Assembly (NCBI GenBank): GCA_022828595.1
Contig: JAKGHH010000001.1
Location: forward strand, 205,921,813-205,985,812
DNA: 64,000 bases
Origin: Nelumbo lutea
Taxonomy: Eukaryota; Streptophyta; Magnoliopsida; Proteales; Nelumbonaceae
Reading direction: 5' to 3'
The position numbers and the translations under genes were made by a program. Numbering within the stretch: the stretch's first letter is position 1; each line of letters begins with the position of its first letter. Below, one piece after another: positions 11,369 through 20,875 of this stretch. The notes under the pieces are model-generated. The model was not told the origin of the DNA. It ran no database searches and saw nothing but the letters and a program-made list of their open reading frames with translations.

Positions 11369-13194
11369 TCATAGGCCTGGAGGTACATTTTCCTCACCTT
11401 GAGAAGGGACTTTGACAATACCCGAAGGTCCTGCTTCATCTTCGTAATTGGCGTCATCATCAATTGAAGCAGCCATTTCTGGAGTGATGCGCGAAGTGGT
11501 TATGGCACTAATCTCGAGCTCGGGGTATGTGTTCCTTATCATCCATCGGCTCAACTTGAAACCTCTTCTGTACAAGCCCACCATCATGTCGTCAAAGCGC
11601 TGCGAAGCGATGTAATCACTAACGGCCTTCACCTTCGCCTCCTCGATGGCCTGAGAGAAGATCTCAGTCTTCTCCCTGATATCATCCTGAAGGTACTCGA
11701 CCTGATGCTCAAGGTCTAGCTTCAGGTCTGCCATGTGTTTCACCACCAATCCTAAGGCCTCTTTGTCCCTCCGAGACCTCGTTAGCTTGACTCGCGCAGC
11801 ACGGGAAGCCGCTTTGGTAGCTTGCGCTCACTTCAAACCCCTCTTCGCCTAGATTGTTAGAGCATGGATAGAGGAGTTCACCTGCCAAAACGAGAACAAA
11901 TTATCCTACAAAAAAAAAACTACTTTGACTTACCACCATGGCGTGAGAAGCAGCATGCACGCCTACGAGATTCGAAGGAAGATCGGCCCACACCGTGACC
12001 TCCTCAGGGCAAACGACCTTCTTACTTTTTCTAAGAGCGTAGCTCGGCGTCAGCACGCTCCCAACCTCATCCTGACTTCCCGAGCCTGAAGGCACAACCT
12101 GGGTATAAGCAGTATTGGCATAGGGGACCCCTACTGCTTCCTGAAATGGAGGGGCCACCTCGGGCTCCCTAGGAGGCTCCATTCTCGGTCTCTCGGGCTC
12201 TACAACCTGGGAAGGATCGGCACATACCCACTTAGTAGTTTGCTTCCTCCTCCTCATACCATCAAACAAGTTTGCACCTCGAGTCTTCTCTGCCGCCATA
12301 ACACCAGCGAAAAGAGCTCGGGGTCAAAAGACGAGAATAAAAAACAAAGCAAAAGCAAGCCTCTAAGCAAGAAACCTACCCGAACTCAGACTAGCCTGAA
12401 TAAGCTTGGCCTCCGTCAGGTAGACTTCGCATTTGAGTCCAGTCCTGGAGGCCCTTCACCGTTTCTTCATCTAACGTGGCACCAGGATCAGGAACGGCCA
12501 ATCCCCACCCGGTAGGAAACGGCCACCCCATAGCACTTCGAACCACGAAGTAGTTCCGCTTCCATGTCGGGACCTTATTCAGAAGATCATGCAAAAGCTT
12601 GAACCTCAGACGAGATGACAAGTAGTAGGGCCGCCTACACCTAGGCAGGGGACCCGCTTGTTTCTTGAGCATAAGAATGGCGAAAAAGATTTCCAGGTCC
12701 AAGGGAAGGCAGTGTTCGAAACAAAGGGAGATGGTTCCGACAAGGTTACGAATGGAGTTTGGGTGGAGCTGACCAACAGTAACGCCGAAGTGATTCATGA
12801 CCTCGACAATGAGAAGGTGGAAAGGAAGGCGCAGCCCGGCAACAAGCTGCTCTCGGAATATCACGATCTCGTCCGGACCGTGCTCCCAAGGGAAGTCGCC
12901 CGAGGGTAAAATGTAAGTATACTCCCCGGGTAGGTTGTACTGAGCAACAAGGGACCAAAGCCTCTTGGGCGTCATAGTGGAAGGCCCGAACTTATCTGGC
13001 ACCCGACCTCGAAGGGAGGTGGATGCCAAGCTACCCGAGGTGACTCGTCCTACGGGCTTGAACTCGAGCTCTTCCTCGAGCTCTACTTTGGGCCCCACCT
13101 CAGACTCACTAAGGCTGTCGGGGGCAGCAGCTCAGTTTGTAGAACCAACATTTGACCCCCCCAGAAGACTAACTAAGCTACCCGAGCTAGACAT
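11369..13194 (-). pseudogene. Antisense retroelement gene, PF04195-like 'putative gypsy-type transposon' protein
   Basis: Three minus-strand open segments look like exons of one gene. Segment 1 (13194 to about 12378) starts MSSSGSLVSLL, meets an in-frame TGA at 13132-13134, then runs on as the domain proper with PSTMTPKRLWSLVAQYNLP, YILPSGDFPWEHGPDEIVIF and LRLPFHLLIVEVMNHFGV; I recognise this as the plant 'putative gypsy type transposon' family. Near 12437 an apparent one-base shift moves the frame to one ending LTEAKLIQASLSSG before a GTAGGT donor. Segment 2 (12299-11901) is Pro/Glu-rich. Segment 3 (11749-11369) is a coiled-coil-like stretch ending NVPPGL. The function of this family is unknown. 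The TGA and the shift suggest this copy is dead. Confidence 0.65.
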
Positions 13195-13644
13195 TGAATC
13201 AAAAGGAGGGCTGAGGACTCACCGGAAAAAGCTACCGGACTATAGAAAATGACGCGAGTTGACAGTCGTGGACGCGAGCTCAAGGAACGAATGCTGAAGA
13301 ATGGCGAAGGAAAGTGACCAGGAGCCCCCCACTATTTATAACCACTGTACTCACGCATCAACGACCAAGATCAAAACCATCCAACCCACAAAACCGGCTG
13401 CACACCCCCAGAGGAGAAGTTAGTTTGGCGCGCATTTTTGACGTTCAAAAATTTGAAATCGTTTGGCGTTCGCGCGTGAGATGTACGCAACCCGGGATTG
13501 ACCCTGGTCGAACCGAGCCGATCGTGATCGGGACAAAAACACAAGCAGGTCAGACCGGAGAAGCTCCAAACCAAGGCCAAGGCGTCACGAGGCAAATGCA
13601 CCTGTCATCTCGTGAACTCCCCACGTCGGGTCAGGACCCCAAGC

Positions 13645-13660
13645 ACGGGGAGTGGGGGCA
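13645..13660 (+). other. Polypurine tract of the LTR element
   Basis: GGGGAGTGGGGGC lies directly before the TGATTGAGGG start of the right LTR, the position and composition expected for the plus-strand primer in Ty3/gypsy elements. It fixes the element's orientation as plus although its only gene is minus. Confidence 0.6.
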
Positions 13661-13662
13661 AT

Positions 13663-13775
13663 TGATTGAGGGAGATTTGGCCCGACCCCTTGGCCACGCG
13701 ACACGTGAAAGCAACCGAGAGTGACTTGGCAGAAGTGCCAGCTCGGAACGGCAGTGGGCCCATGACCCGAGCTCC
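13663..13775 (+). repeat. 3' LTR, truncated
   Basis: Matches 10748 onward with scattered transitions until GACCCGAG, after which it diverges into an unrelated purine-rich stretch (AAGGAGAGAAGGAGG). The break is the presumed truncation point. Confidence 0.7.
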
Positions 13776-14772
13776 CCAAGGAGAGAAGGAGGGGAGAAGG
13801 AAGAGGAGGATGATTGGATGCTCACCGGCAACAATAGCGGCGACGGAAACAGCAAAGCGACGGCAACAGATGTAGACATGAGATTTGAGTTCTTGGATCT
13901 CATATCTGAGATCTGAGTTCTCGGATCTTAGATCTGAGATCGATTTCTCTAAAACACCTATAGAAGAAAGTCTTCTTCTTCTTCTTCTCTTTGTATTAGA
14001 TCCCAGATCTGAGTTCGTGTCTCAGACTGGATCTCAGATTTGAGTTCTCCTCTCTGCAACTTTATATTGCCAATCGCTGGTTGGGTCAAATGAGTCAATG
14101 GTTTGATCGCCTGGGTCAACGGTTTTTTGATGAAGTCAATGGGTTTTAACTCAATAATGAGTTAGGTATGAAACGGAACCGGTTGTTTGGATGATTTTCA
14201 GGCGAAACAGTCCGACTGTCCGGGTCAATGACAGTTCAAAAACATGATAGAAAATCCATACCACTGCCACATCATGTCCTCATTGGCAGCAATGAGCTAC
14301 AATATGAGAAAACGCCAAATTCAGCATTACTCCAAACCATACCTTATCAATTTCCAAGGTAACTTGGAGCATTATTTTTTATGAAAAAATAATTCCAAAT
14401 AGAGAGCCATTTCCTCGAGCACCATTTTTTTTGACGTGGCATTGATGTGACACCATTTTCTAGAGCAATGGCTTTATTTATTATCTTTGGTCTTTGATTT
14501 ATCCCTTAATTAGGATGTTAAAGATTGGTTTCAAGGACTCAAGATTTAGACCTTCGAGATTCTGTTGGACTCAGTTTACTTGTGCATAGGTTTCCCTGCT
14601 CACGATCATATGTTGATGGCAAAAACTTCATAAAATTCATTGAGTGAAAGGAAGAAAATGAAAGGTGACAGCAATACAAGGTAAGAGATTTAATGATTTT
14701 TCTCATTAATCAAGCAACAAATGGTCAATGTCAAACATGGATGGGCAGGTTTAAGTTACATCAAGTGAGACC
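13776..14772. other. Intergenic DNA with GATCTGAG repeats
   Basis: Between 13878 and 14045, variants of GATCTGAGATCTGAGTTC and its complement recur, giving a palindrome-rich cluster. The rest has no coding feature that I can support. Confidence 0.5.
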
Positions 14773-14882
14773 AGAAACGGTACGGAAAGGTAGGGGAAAT
14801 CTTTACCCTTCCTTTCCCTACCTTAAGGTTTTTCTACATTTTCCTTCTCAAAACAAACTTTGGAAGGGAACAATCACCTTAA
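14773..14882. mobile_element. Tourist-like MITE, copy 2 (diverged)
   Basis: GGAAAGGTAGGGGAAATCTTTACCC, then TTCCCTACC and TTTTCCTTCTCAAAACAAACTTTGG, reproduces the fold-back core and right end of the element at 8074-8190. The left terminus is lost. Confidence 0.45.
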
Positions 14883-15210
14883 GGCCCCGTTCATTTTTTG
14901 ATAAGTTATTTATTTAGGTAAATGCACCTATGCAGTTACATATTTTTCATGAAACATTACTACTAGATAACTGTATTTATTCATATTTTTTTTTTGAAAT
15001 AAATAAGACAATGACCGTTTTAGCCATAAAAATCTATTATTAGAAAAGATAATTTTATATCATCCAAGTATTGGCTTACCCACCTAAGAGATGGTACCTA
15101 GCCAAAATAAATTTTGTATCACCCACATAAATTTGAAAAAAGAACATAAATTTCTTTATCATACAAATCAAAATCCCATTCACCAACTTTCCTCCCTCAA
15201 AAAAAAAAAA
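14883..15210 (+). repeat. Dispersed repeat with GGCCCCGTTC terminus, copy A
   Basis: Starts GGCCCCGTTCATTTTTTGAT and runs to CAAAATCCCATTCACCAACTTTCC. The same sequence occurs in reverse at 60320-60671, including GTAAATGCACCTA and the CAACTTTCC end. The GGCCCCGTTC terminus suits a PIF/Harbinger-type transposon, but no matching opposite terminus was found. Confidence 0.55.
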
Positions 15211-15289
15211 AAAAACAAACTGTCCACCCCAAATTTCAACAAATCTCTTCAAGGTCTTATATAGGAGTTTTTATTTTTAAGTCCACCCT

Positions 15290-15450
15290 AAAATCTAATC
15301 CCCACTGTATAGATGGAATGAATCTTGACCATGGATTCATATCAAGTTCACATACAGGATGTAGTTTATAGGGGGTTATTAGTAGACTAAGAGGGGGTTG
15401 TAATTTCAGATTTCTGAAGTGGAGTGCAGTCTGCTTATCCCTTTTAAATA
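15290..15450. repeat. Dispersed repeat shared with 25180-25290
   Basis: The block with AGATTTCTGAAGTGGAGTGC and AGTCTGCTTATCCCTT appears reverse-complemented at 25186-25222 with few changes, and both copies are near a 'GGTCAGGATTCAT'-like partner. This suggests a small dispersed element. Confidence 0.5.
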
Positions 15451-15562
15451 TTGATACAGCGGAGTTGGATTTTTAGGGCAGAGAAGTTCATGGATGATAA
15501 AAAATGTGTCAAATGATCAAAGCGTGGTGAAAGCTTCATCCCACATCCCAGAATGGGATAAT

Positions 15563-15718
15563 CTAGGGGCGGAGTAAAGATTTTTTATTGAGAGGGGCCA
15601 AAACCTAGAAAACATGGATAAGAGGGGCTAAAATATAAGTGAAACTCATAAATTTAAAAGAAATTTTGAAGGCATAGGGGGCCATGGCTCCCCTCCGCCA
15701 CCTCTGGCTCCGCCCCTG
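15563..15718. mobile_element. Short TIR element with GGGGCGGAG ends, about 156 bp
   Basis: The left end CTAGGGGCGGAG and the right end CTCCGCCCCTG are inverted repeats. Flanking octamers GGGATAAT and GGAGAGAT match only weakly, so the target duplication is decayed or absent. No coding capacity. Confidence 0.5.
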
Positions 15719-16681
15719 GGAGAGATCGGCTTCAGTCAATGAAGTTGGAACGGGCTGTTGGACACAGCAGTACTGTTGGACACAGCCCAATGGCAGAGAG
15801 CTCTTCATTACAATCAGGCCTTGTCGGGTCAGATATGATAGTCCCGATGGGAGATCCCATGGGTCTGATTGAGGTTCTGCACATTTACTTGATATATTTT
15901 GACCCATTCCAGACCCGATCAATTGACAGTCCCATTGTCGTTGAATTTTAATCGAAAACCGATTCAATACTTCATTCTATCTGATCCGATCCGACGGAAA
16001 CCATTAAAATAAAAAAATAGCCACATGTCAATCTATGGTTTGTACTGACCTCAGGAGCGGGTCCCAGTGGAAAGGGAAATCTTGGTGAGATGAGATATCT
16101 GATACCCTTCTAATATACCATTTCTGTGTAGTGGAGCAGGAAGGCGTCTCGTACACGTCACTCTTCACTCCCAACCACTCCCAGTCCCAGATACAATTTT
16201 GCACCATACAGCTGCTGTCATCACCCATCAAGTTGGTGTTCTCATGTAAAACATGCCCCTCCTCTCTTGGGTCCCACTCCCACCAACAACCCTTATGTGA
16301 TTGATGTTGACACGTCACTCATCCTCTCTGCTATTGTTCCTTCTGGGCCCACTCCATTTATCTACATCACTGTACGGTCAAGCACTCCATAGCATGGTCG
16401 GCAATGGGTCGCTTCGGGTACCGGTTTAATCCGAGCAGAACAGTTTTTTCTGCATGGAGACATACGTAAAAAGACAACAATAAAGTAGCACAAAATTAAT
16501 GTAGATCAAAGAAAAAGAAACGAAGGAAACAAACTTAACAAGAGTGGTTGGAGAGCAGTTAAACAAGTATGCTGTATGAGCCAACCTCTCTAGATAAAGA
16601 AACTTCAGAGCTGGTTTCGCCAAGCTATGCTTTGCTTACTCCTCCTCCTCCCCTCCACCACTGTCTCCTCCTCCTCCGGCA
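15719..16681. other. Intergenic DNA and kinase 5' flank
   Basis: Holds a GTTGGACACAGC duplication at 15755-15787 and, toward the right, the 5' leader of the kinase gene, which is pyrimidine-rich (CTCCTCCTCC) just before the start codon. No distinct TATA box was identified. Confidence 0.4.
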
Positions 16682-18825
16682 ATGTCTAGAGACTCTAAAT
16701 CCTGGAGACCTTTCACGGCGAACTGCTGCTCAATCGAAGGCCAGACGGTCTTAGGCAACTTCAGCCGGTGTAGGCCATCCCGGTTGGAGTTTTCCAAGAG
16801 GATCGAGCTACCTTCCTTCCGCCGTTTATCGTTCTCCGACCTTAGCAGTTCTTCGTCGACGCGCATCACCGAGGATCTTGCTCATTCCTTCGGCTCGGAT
16901 TTGCATGTTTTTCAGCTGAGCGAATTGCGGGCCATAACCCAGAACTTCTCTAGCAATTTCTTACTGGGGGAAGGTGGGTTCGGCACCGTGCACAAGGGAT
17001 TCATCGACGAGAACTTACGCCAGGGTTTGAAGGCTCAGGCTGTTGCCGTTAAGCTTCTTGACAGTGAAGGCCTGCAAGGGCACCGGGAATGGCTGGTAAC
17101 GAATTAAACCTTTAGCTTTTTTTTTTTTTGTCTTCTTTACTGCAAATGTTTTGCTTTCCTATTGCAGTCCAATTTTATTTGCATCAATACAAAAGCATGA
17201 GAATGCAAATTCTGGTTTTACTTTATTCTGTTTAAATTTTAAACATTTGAATCAACAAATCATTTTTTCTGTGTCCATGCTTTTGAATTTTTAATGTTTA
17301 TTCTTTTCTGAGACTCTTCTATACATTATACAATGAGAAGGGATTGGGCCCCACAACAATGATATGATGAAGTTGGTGTACTTGAACTGCATTGTATGTG
17401 GACCCTACCTAGTCAAAGAATAATGTATTGAATCGTTGAACGGCTATGATTAAACTGATTTTTTATTAACGTATTAAAGGATGGCTATGACGTAATCTGT
17501 CTGGAATAAAAATGCAAACCGGAGTTATGAATAATAGAGTAGGATTGGTTTCGGTTTGTCAGGTCGACCTAGACCATCGACAGACCTAAACCGTTCTTGG
17601 CCGGCCCATGTCTTGGTTTGATCTGACCATGATTTATACGTGATTTATCTTCTCAATCTCCTCGCCCTTTTCAACTAACATATTGAAGACTTCATCAGGC
17701 GGAGGTGATATTCCTGGGACAACTCAGGCATCCACACTTGGTGAGATTGATCGGCTACTGTTGCGAGGATGAAGAGAGGCTTCTCGTTTACGAGTTCATG
17801 CCTAGAGGAAGCTTAGAAAACCACTTATTTAGGAGTAAGTAGTTCAGCTATTTGCACTAATTCAGATGAGATGAGATTATGCTGATTGCTCAATTAACCA
17901 GTATAACCACATGGAGTTTATTGTTATGGTCACAGGGATCTCTGTGCCTTTGCCTTGGGGAACCAGGCTGAAAATCGCCATTGGAGCTGCCAAAGGTCTC
18001 GCCTTCTTGCATGGCGCCGAGAAGCCAGTCATTTACCGCGATTTTAAGACCTCGAACGTGTTACTGGACTCTGTATGTGATTGGCTAGCTCTTCTTTGAT
18101 TATTCAATGTGTTCTCACTTCTCATCACTGTCTATTAATTAACAGCCATTGGCTCCACTATTCTGGTAGGATTTTACGGCAAAGCTATCGGATTTTGGCC
18201 TTGCAAAGATGGGACCAGAAGGATCGAATACTCATGTTACGACCCGAGTAATGGGGACCTATGGATATGCGGCACCGGAGTACGTCACAACAGGTTAGAT
18301 TTCTGGGGCTTTCCTACTGTAAATCTGCAAAGAGTCTACAGGGATAAATACAAAATATGAAGCAATTTTTCTCTAGGGCACTTGACTACAAAGAGCGACG
18401 TCTACAGCTTCGGGGTGGTGCTACTAGAGCTACTGACGGGAAGAAGATCAATGGACAAAACCAGGCCCAAGAGTGAACAGAACCTCGTCGACTGGGCGCG
18501 GCCCTACCTGACCAGTAGCCGGAAGTTGCGCTGCATCATGGACACAAGACTGGCCGGTCAGTATTCCGTCAAGGGAGCACGGGAGATTGCTTCTCTGGCT
18601 CTACAATGTGTAAGCCCAAACCCTAAAGATAGACCAAGGATGCCTGCAATTGTTGAGACACTCGAGAAGCTGCAAAATCTGAGGGACATGGCGGTTACCT
18701 GTGGGCAATGGCCGGCGGCGACTCCCAAGTCTGGCCGGAATGGAGCCAATGTCAAGGGCAGGAAGGATGCCAGGCCGGCGGCTTACCGGAAGCCCTCTCC
18801 GGTTGCTCCAAGCCGGTTCGGTTAG
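16682..18825 (+). CDS. Receptor-like cytoplasmic kinase, RLCK-VII, RIPK/PBL-like
   Basis: Five exons by my splice reading: 16682-17095, 17699-17834, 17936-18072, 18170-18293 and 18377-18825; all introns are GT..AG and the phases close, giving 419 aa. It is a complete Ser/Thr kinase: Gly loop GEGGFG at 96-101, catalytic Lys124 in VAVKLL, catalytic Asp219 in [11 protein letters not shown] at 237-239, activation loop [16 protein letters not shown], and [16 protein letters not shown]. The pre-kinase block [18 protein letters not shown] and GLQGHREWL are typical of subfamily VII; from memory the closest match is RIPK. Such kinases act at the plasma membrane below immune receptors. The protein starts Met-Ser, so there is no N-myristoylation Gly2, but CysCys at 15-16 could be palmitoylated. 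The tail after about residue 380 is basic and Pro/Gly-rich. Confidence 0.9.
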
Positions 18826-19258
18826 TTAATTTGCTTGTCGATATGTATAAAAAGGTGTAATGATGTCAAGGCCTATGTATATAAATATGCTTCAAGCCTT
18901 CAACTCCAATGGTTTATGTCATTACTTCTCTTAATTGTGTGATATATTTAAGAGCTTAATGAGCATTTGTAAATGTAATTCCTCTCTCTCTCTCTCCTGT
19001 TCAACGACCCGACCCAACCGGTCCATCCTGTCCACAGATTGCCACAAGTTCACACACGGTGTACACTAGCGATGGGTTGAAACTTGAAAGAAAGAAACTA
19101 TCCTTCCCGCCAAGAAACAGAATCGTTGGCGGTTTTAACTAACCCAACGAGTCTTATATAAACCTTATCTATCTTTTATTCTCAAAACACACATCTCTCT
19201 TTCTCTCTCTCCAACAAACTGATCAAGAAAGCAAAACAAGAGAATCAAGAATCCATTA
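18826..19258 (+). promoter_or_regulatory. Fasciclin-like gene promoter with TATA box
   Basis: The 433-bp gap between the kinase stop and the next ATG carries TATATAAA at 19155-19162, followed about 30 bp on by a pyrimidine-rich start region (ACATCTCTCTTTCTCTCTCTCC) and a leader of roughly 70 bases to ATG at 19259. A CT microsatellite lies at 18983-18997. Confidence 0.65.
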
Positions 19259-20875
19259 ATGGCGATCTTGCTCAACCAAGGTCCTTCGTTAAGCTTCTTC
19301 AAGCTCTCCCTCACTTTCCCTCTCTTCTTTCTCCTATTGTCATTGGCTGTTTCAACGGCGTCATCTCCTGCAGCAGCAGCATCCTCATCCGCGGCTGAAA
19401 CCCTCCGAAACCGAGGATACTCTTTCTTCGCCAATGCCATTGCAGCTGCCGTTGATCTCCGTGGCTGGAATGGGACCGGAACTGTTTTTGCCACACCTGA
19501 TAGTTCTTTTTCTTACGCCACAGCTAAATTCAAGAACGGCAGAGCTCCGCCGCCCCCTGCTACCTCCCTCCTCCTCTACCACACTTTGCGCGAGACTCTC
19601 CTGTTCGAAGATCTGAGGACACTGCCAGTCGGAAAAGCATTTCCAACGTTCGCACGCCGAAATTGCCTCTACATCTGTAAGAATCCCTCTGGAGAACTCG
19701 GCATTGCGGGAAGAAAGAAACCGAGAGGATATTGTGTGATAATCCGGCAGCCTAATCTCTACGTCCAGGAGGATCTCACCATTCACGGTGTTGATGCTAT
19801 ACTGGACCCCTCCTCTGGGTCCAAGTGTCGTATATCTCCAGTTGATCTTTTGACGGGTACTGCCTCTTCTCCATACTCAAAGGTTGATCGTGATTCGTTT
19901 CTTGATGACGCCGTTACGGTTTTGAGAAGTAGAGGTTACAGCGTAGTGGCAACGTCAATGGTTTTGCGACACAAAGATCTGACGAATCTAACGGGCGTCA
20001 CCGTCTTTGCACCTAGTGATGAGAGTCTTTTCACTCTCACTGACGGTTTCCGTTACGATTTTCGTTACCATGCCGTACCTCAGCTTCTCCGTTTGTCCGA
20101 TCTTAAGAGGCTACCGAACGGAACAAAGATCAAGACTCTGGTTCCAGGAAAGGAGATCGTAGTACGCTCCGTTAACGGCGTCATATTAGTTAACGGCATT
20201 AAGGTCGACAGTACAGAGATTTACAACAACAGATCGGTAGTGATAATCGGTATATCGCATCCAATGCCGACGAGAAATGGTTTATTTATTACCGCTTTTC
20301 CCCATATGAACCAGGATTCCGGTCAATTTGTGGGCGGCTGGTCAGATTTTAGCATTTCTCCGATGACGGCTGATCCTCCATATTTCCCAGAAATCGGTGC
20401 GCCACCGACGACGGTGGAATCTCCATTTTACTCAGACACCGAGTTTCAAAGCTCCGCCATCTATGGAGGAGAAATCGCACTAGGACCTATGACCCAAGAA
20501 CGTACTGCTGGCGACGATGGTTCGCCGGATCCGGCAAAATCTGTTGTGCCAACCACAGCCCCGGTGAGTTTCACAGGGTACGGTGATGAGAACTTGTTGA
20601 AAATCGAGGGCAACAACTCGCCCTCTCCGTCCGCTTACGCCTCAGTTTCTTCCAGTTCCAGCAATGCACGATGCTCTCCGGCAGTTGCTAACGTCAAAGT
20701 TGACGGCATTTCCTCGGCGCTCCTTGCCGAACTTGGAGAATTTTTCTGTCCTTTCAATGGAAGAATAAATGTAGAGGAACCAGACGTGGCACCAGTTAGT
20801 TCGAGTATTGACTCTGGTCAACCAGGAAACGATGACATTCCTCCATTGTTCTCTTTCCCAACCGCTTACTTTTGA
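19259..20875 (+). CDS. Fasciclin-like arabinogalactan-type protein, two FAS1 domains
   Basis: Intronless, 538 aa. The first 38 or so residues are a secretory signal (LSFFKLSLTFPLFFLLLSLA then Ala/Ser). Two fasciclin domains follow: FAS1-1, about 45-185, with GTVFATPDSSF as the H1-like box and a YHTLRETLLF strand; FAS1-2, about 205-355, with GVTVFAPSDESLF and FRYHAVPQLL. Several NxS/T sites (NGT, NLT, NRS) could be glycosylated. The C-terminal third is Ser/Pro-rich without clear AGP glycomodules and ends FSFPTAYF, so a GPI-anchor signal is not apparent. The two-domain layout resembles the FLA19-21 branch of Arabidopsis FLAs. Such proteins act in cell-wall adhesion. The start lies in a good context (TTAATGGCG). 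Annotated FLAs vary in having a GPI anchor, so its absence is not disqualifying. Confidence 0.88.
   Translation: MAILLNQGPSLSFFKLSLTFPLFFLLLSLAVSTASSPAAAASSSAAETLRNRGYSFFANAIAAAVDLRGWNGTGTVFATPDSSFSYATAKFKNGRAPPPPATSLLLYHTLRETLLFEDLRTLPVGKAFPTFARRNCLYICKNPSGELGIAGRKKPRGYCVIIRQPNLYVQEDLTIHGVDAILDPSSGSKCRISPVDLLTGTASSPYSKVDRDSFLDDAVTVLRSRGYSVVATSMVLRHKDLTNLTGVTVFAPSDESLFTLTDGFRYDFRYHAVPQLLRLSDLKRLPNGTKIKTLVPGKEIVVRSVNGVILVNGIKVDSTEIYNNRSVVIIGISHPMPTRNGLFITAFPHMNQDSGQFVGGWSDFSISPMTADPPYFPEIGAPPTTVESPFYSDTEFQSSAIYGGEIALGPMTQERTAGDDGSPDPAKSVVPTTAPVSFTGYGDENLLKIEGNNSPSPSAYASVSSSSSNARCSPAVANVKVDGISSALLAELGEFFCPFNGRINVEEPDVAPVSSSIDSGQPGNDDIPPLFSFPTAYF

Larger units (their letters stand above)
10748..13775 (+). 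mobile_element. Non-autonomous LTR element (LARD-like, probably Tat lineage) with antisense gene
   Basis: Two direct repeats open TGATGGAGGGAGATTTGGC (10748) and TGATTGAGGGAGATTTGGC (13663) and stay similar for about 130 bp. Immediately before the right copy is GGGGAGTGGGGGC, a good polypurine tract for a plus-strand 3' LTR. The right LTR is cut short near 13775. The interior is GC-richer than its surroundings, has no gag, protease, RT or integrase, and encodes a gene on the opposite strand. Antisense extra genes are known in Tat-lineage gypsy elements; assignment to that lineage is inference. I could not identify a primer-binding site or the right end of the 5' LTR. Confidence 0.62.

Noticed and set aside
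13314..13724. 136-codon plus-strand frame inside the LTR element
   Set aside because: It overlaps the polypurine tract and LTR start, and shows no domain; GC-rich sequence opens frames by chance.
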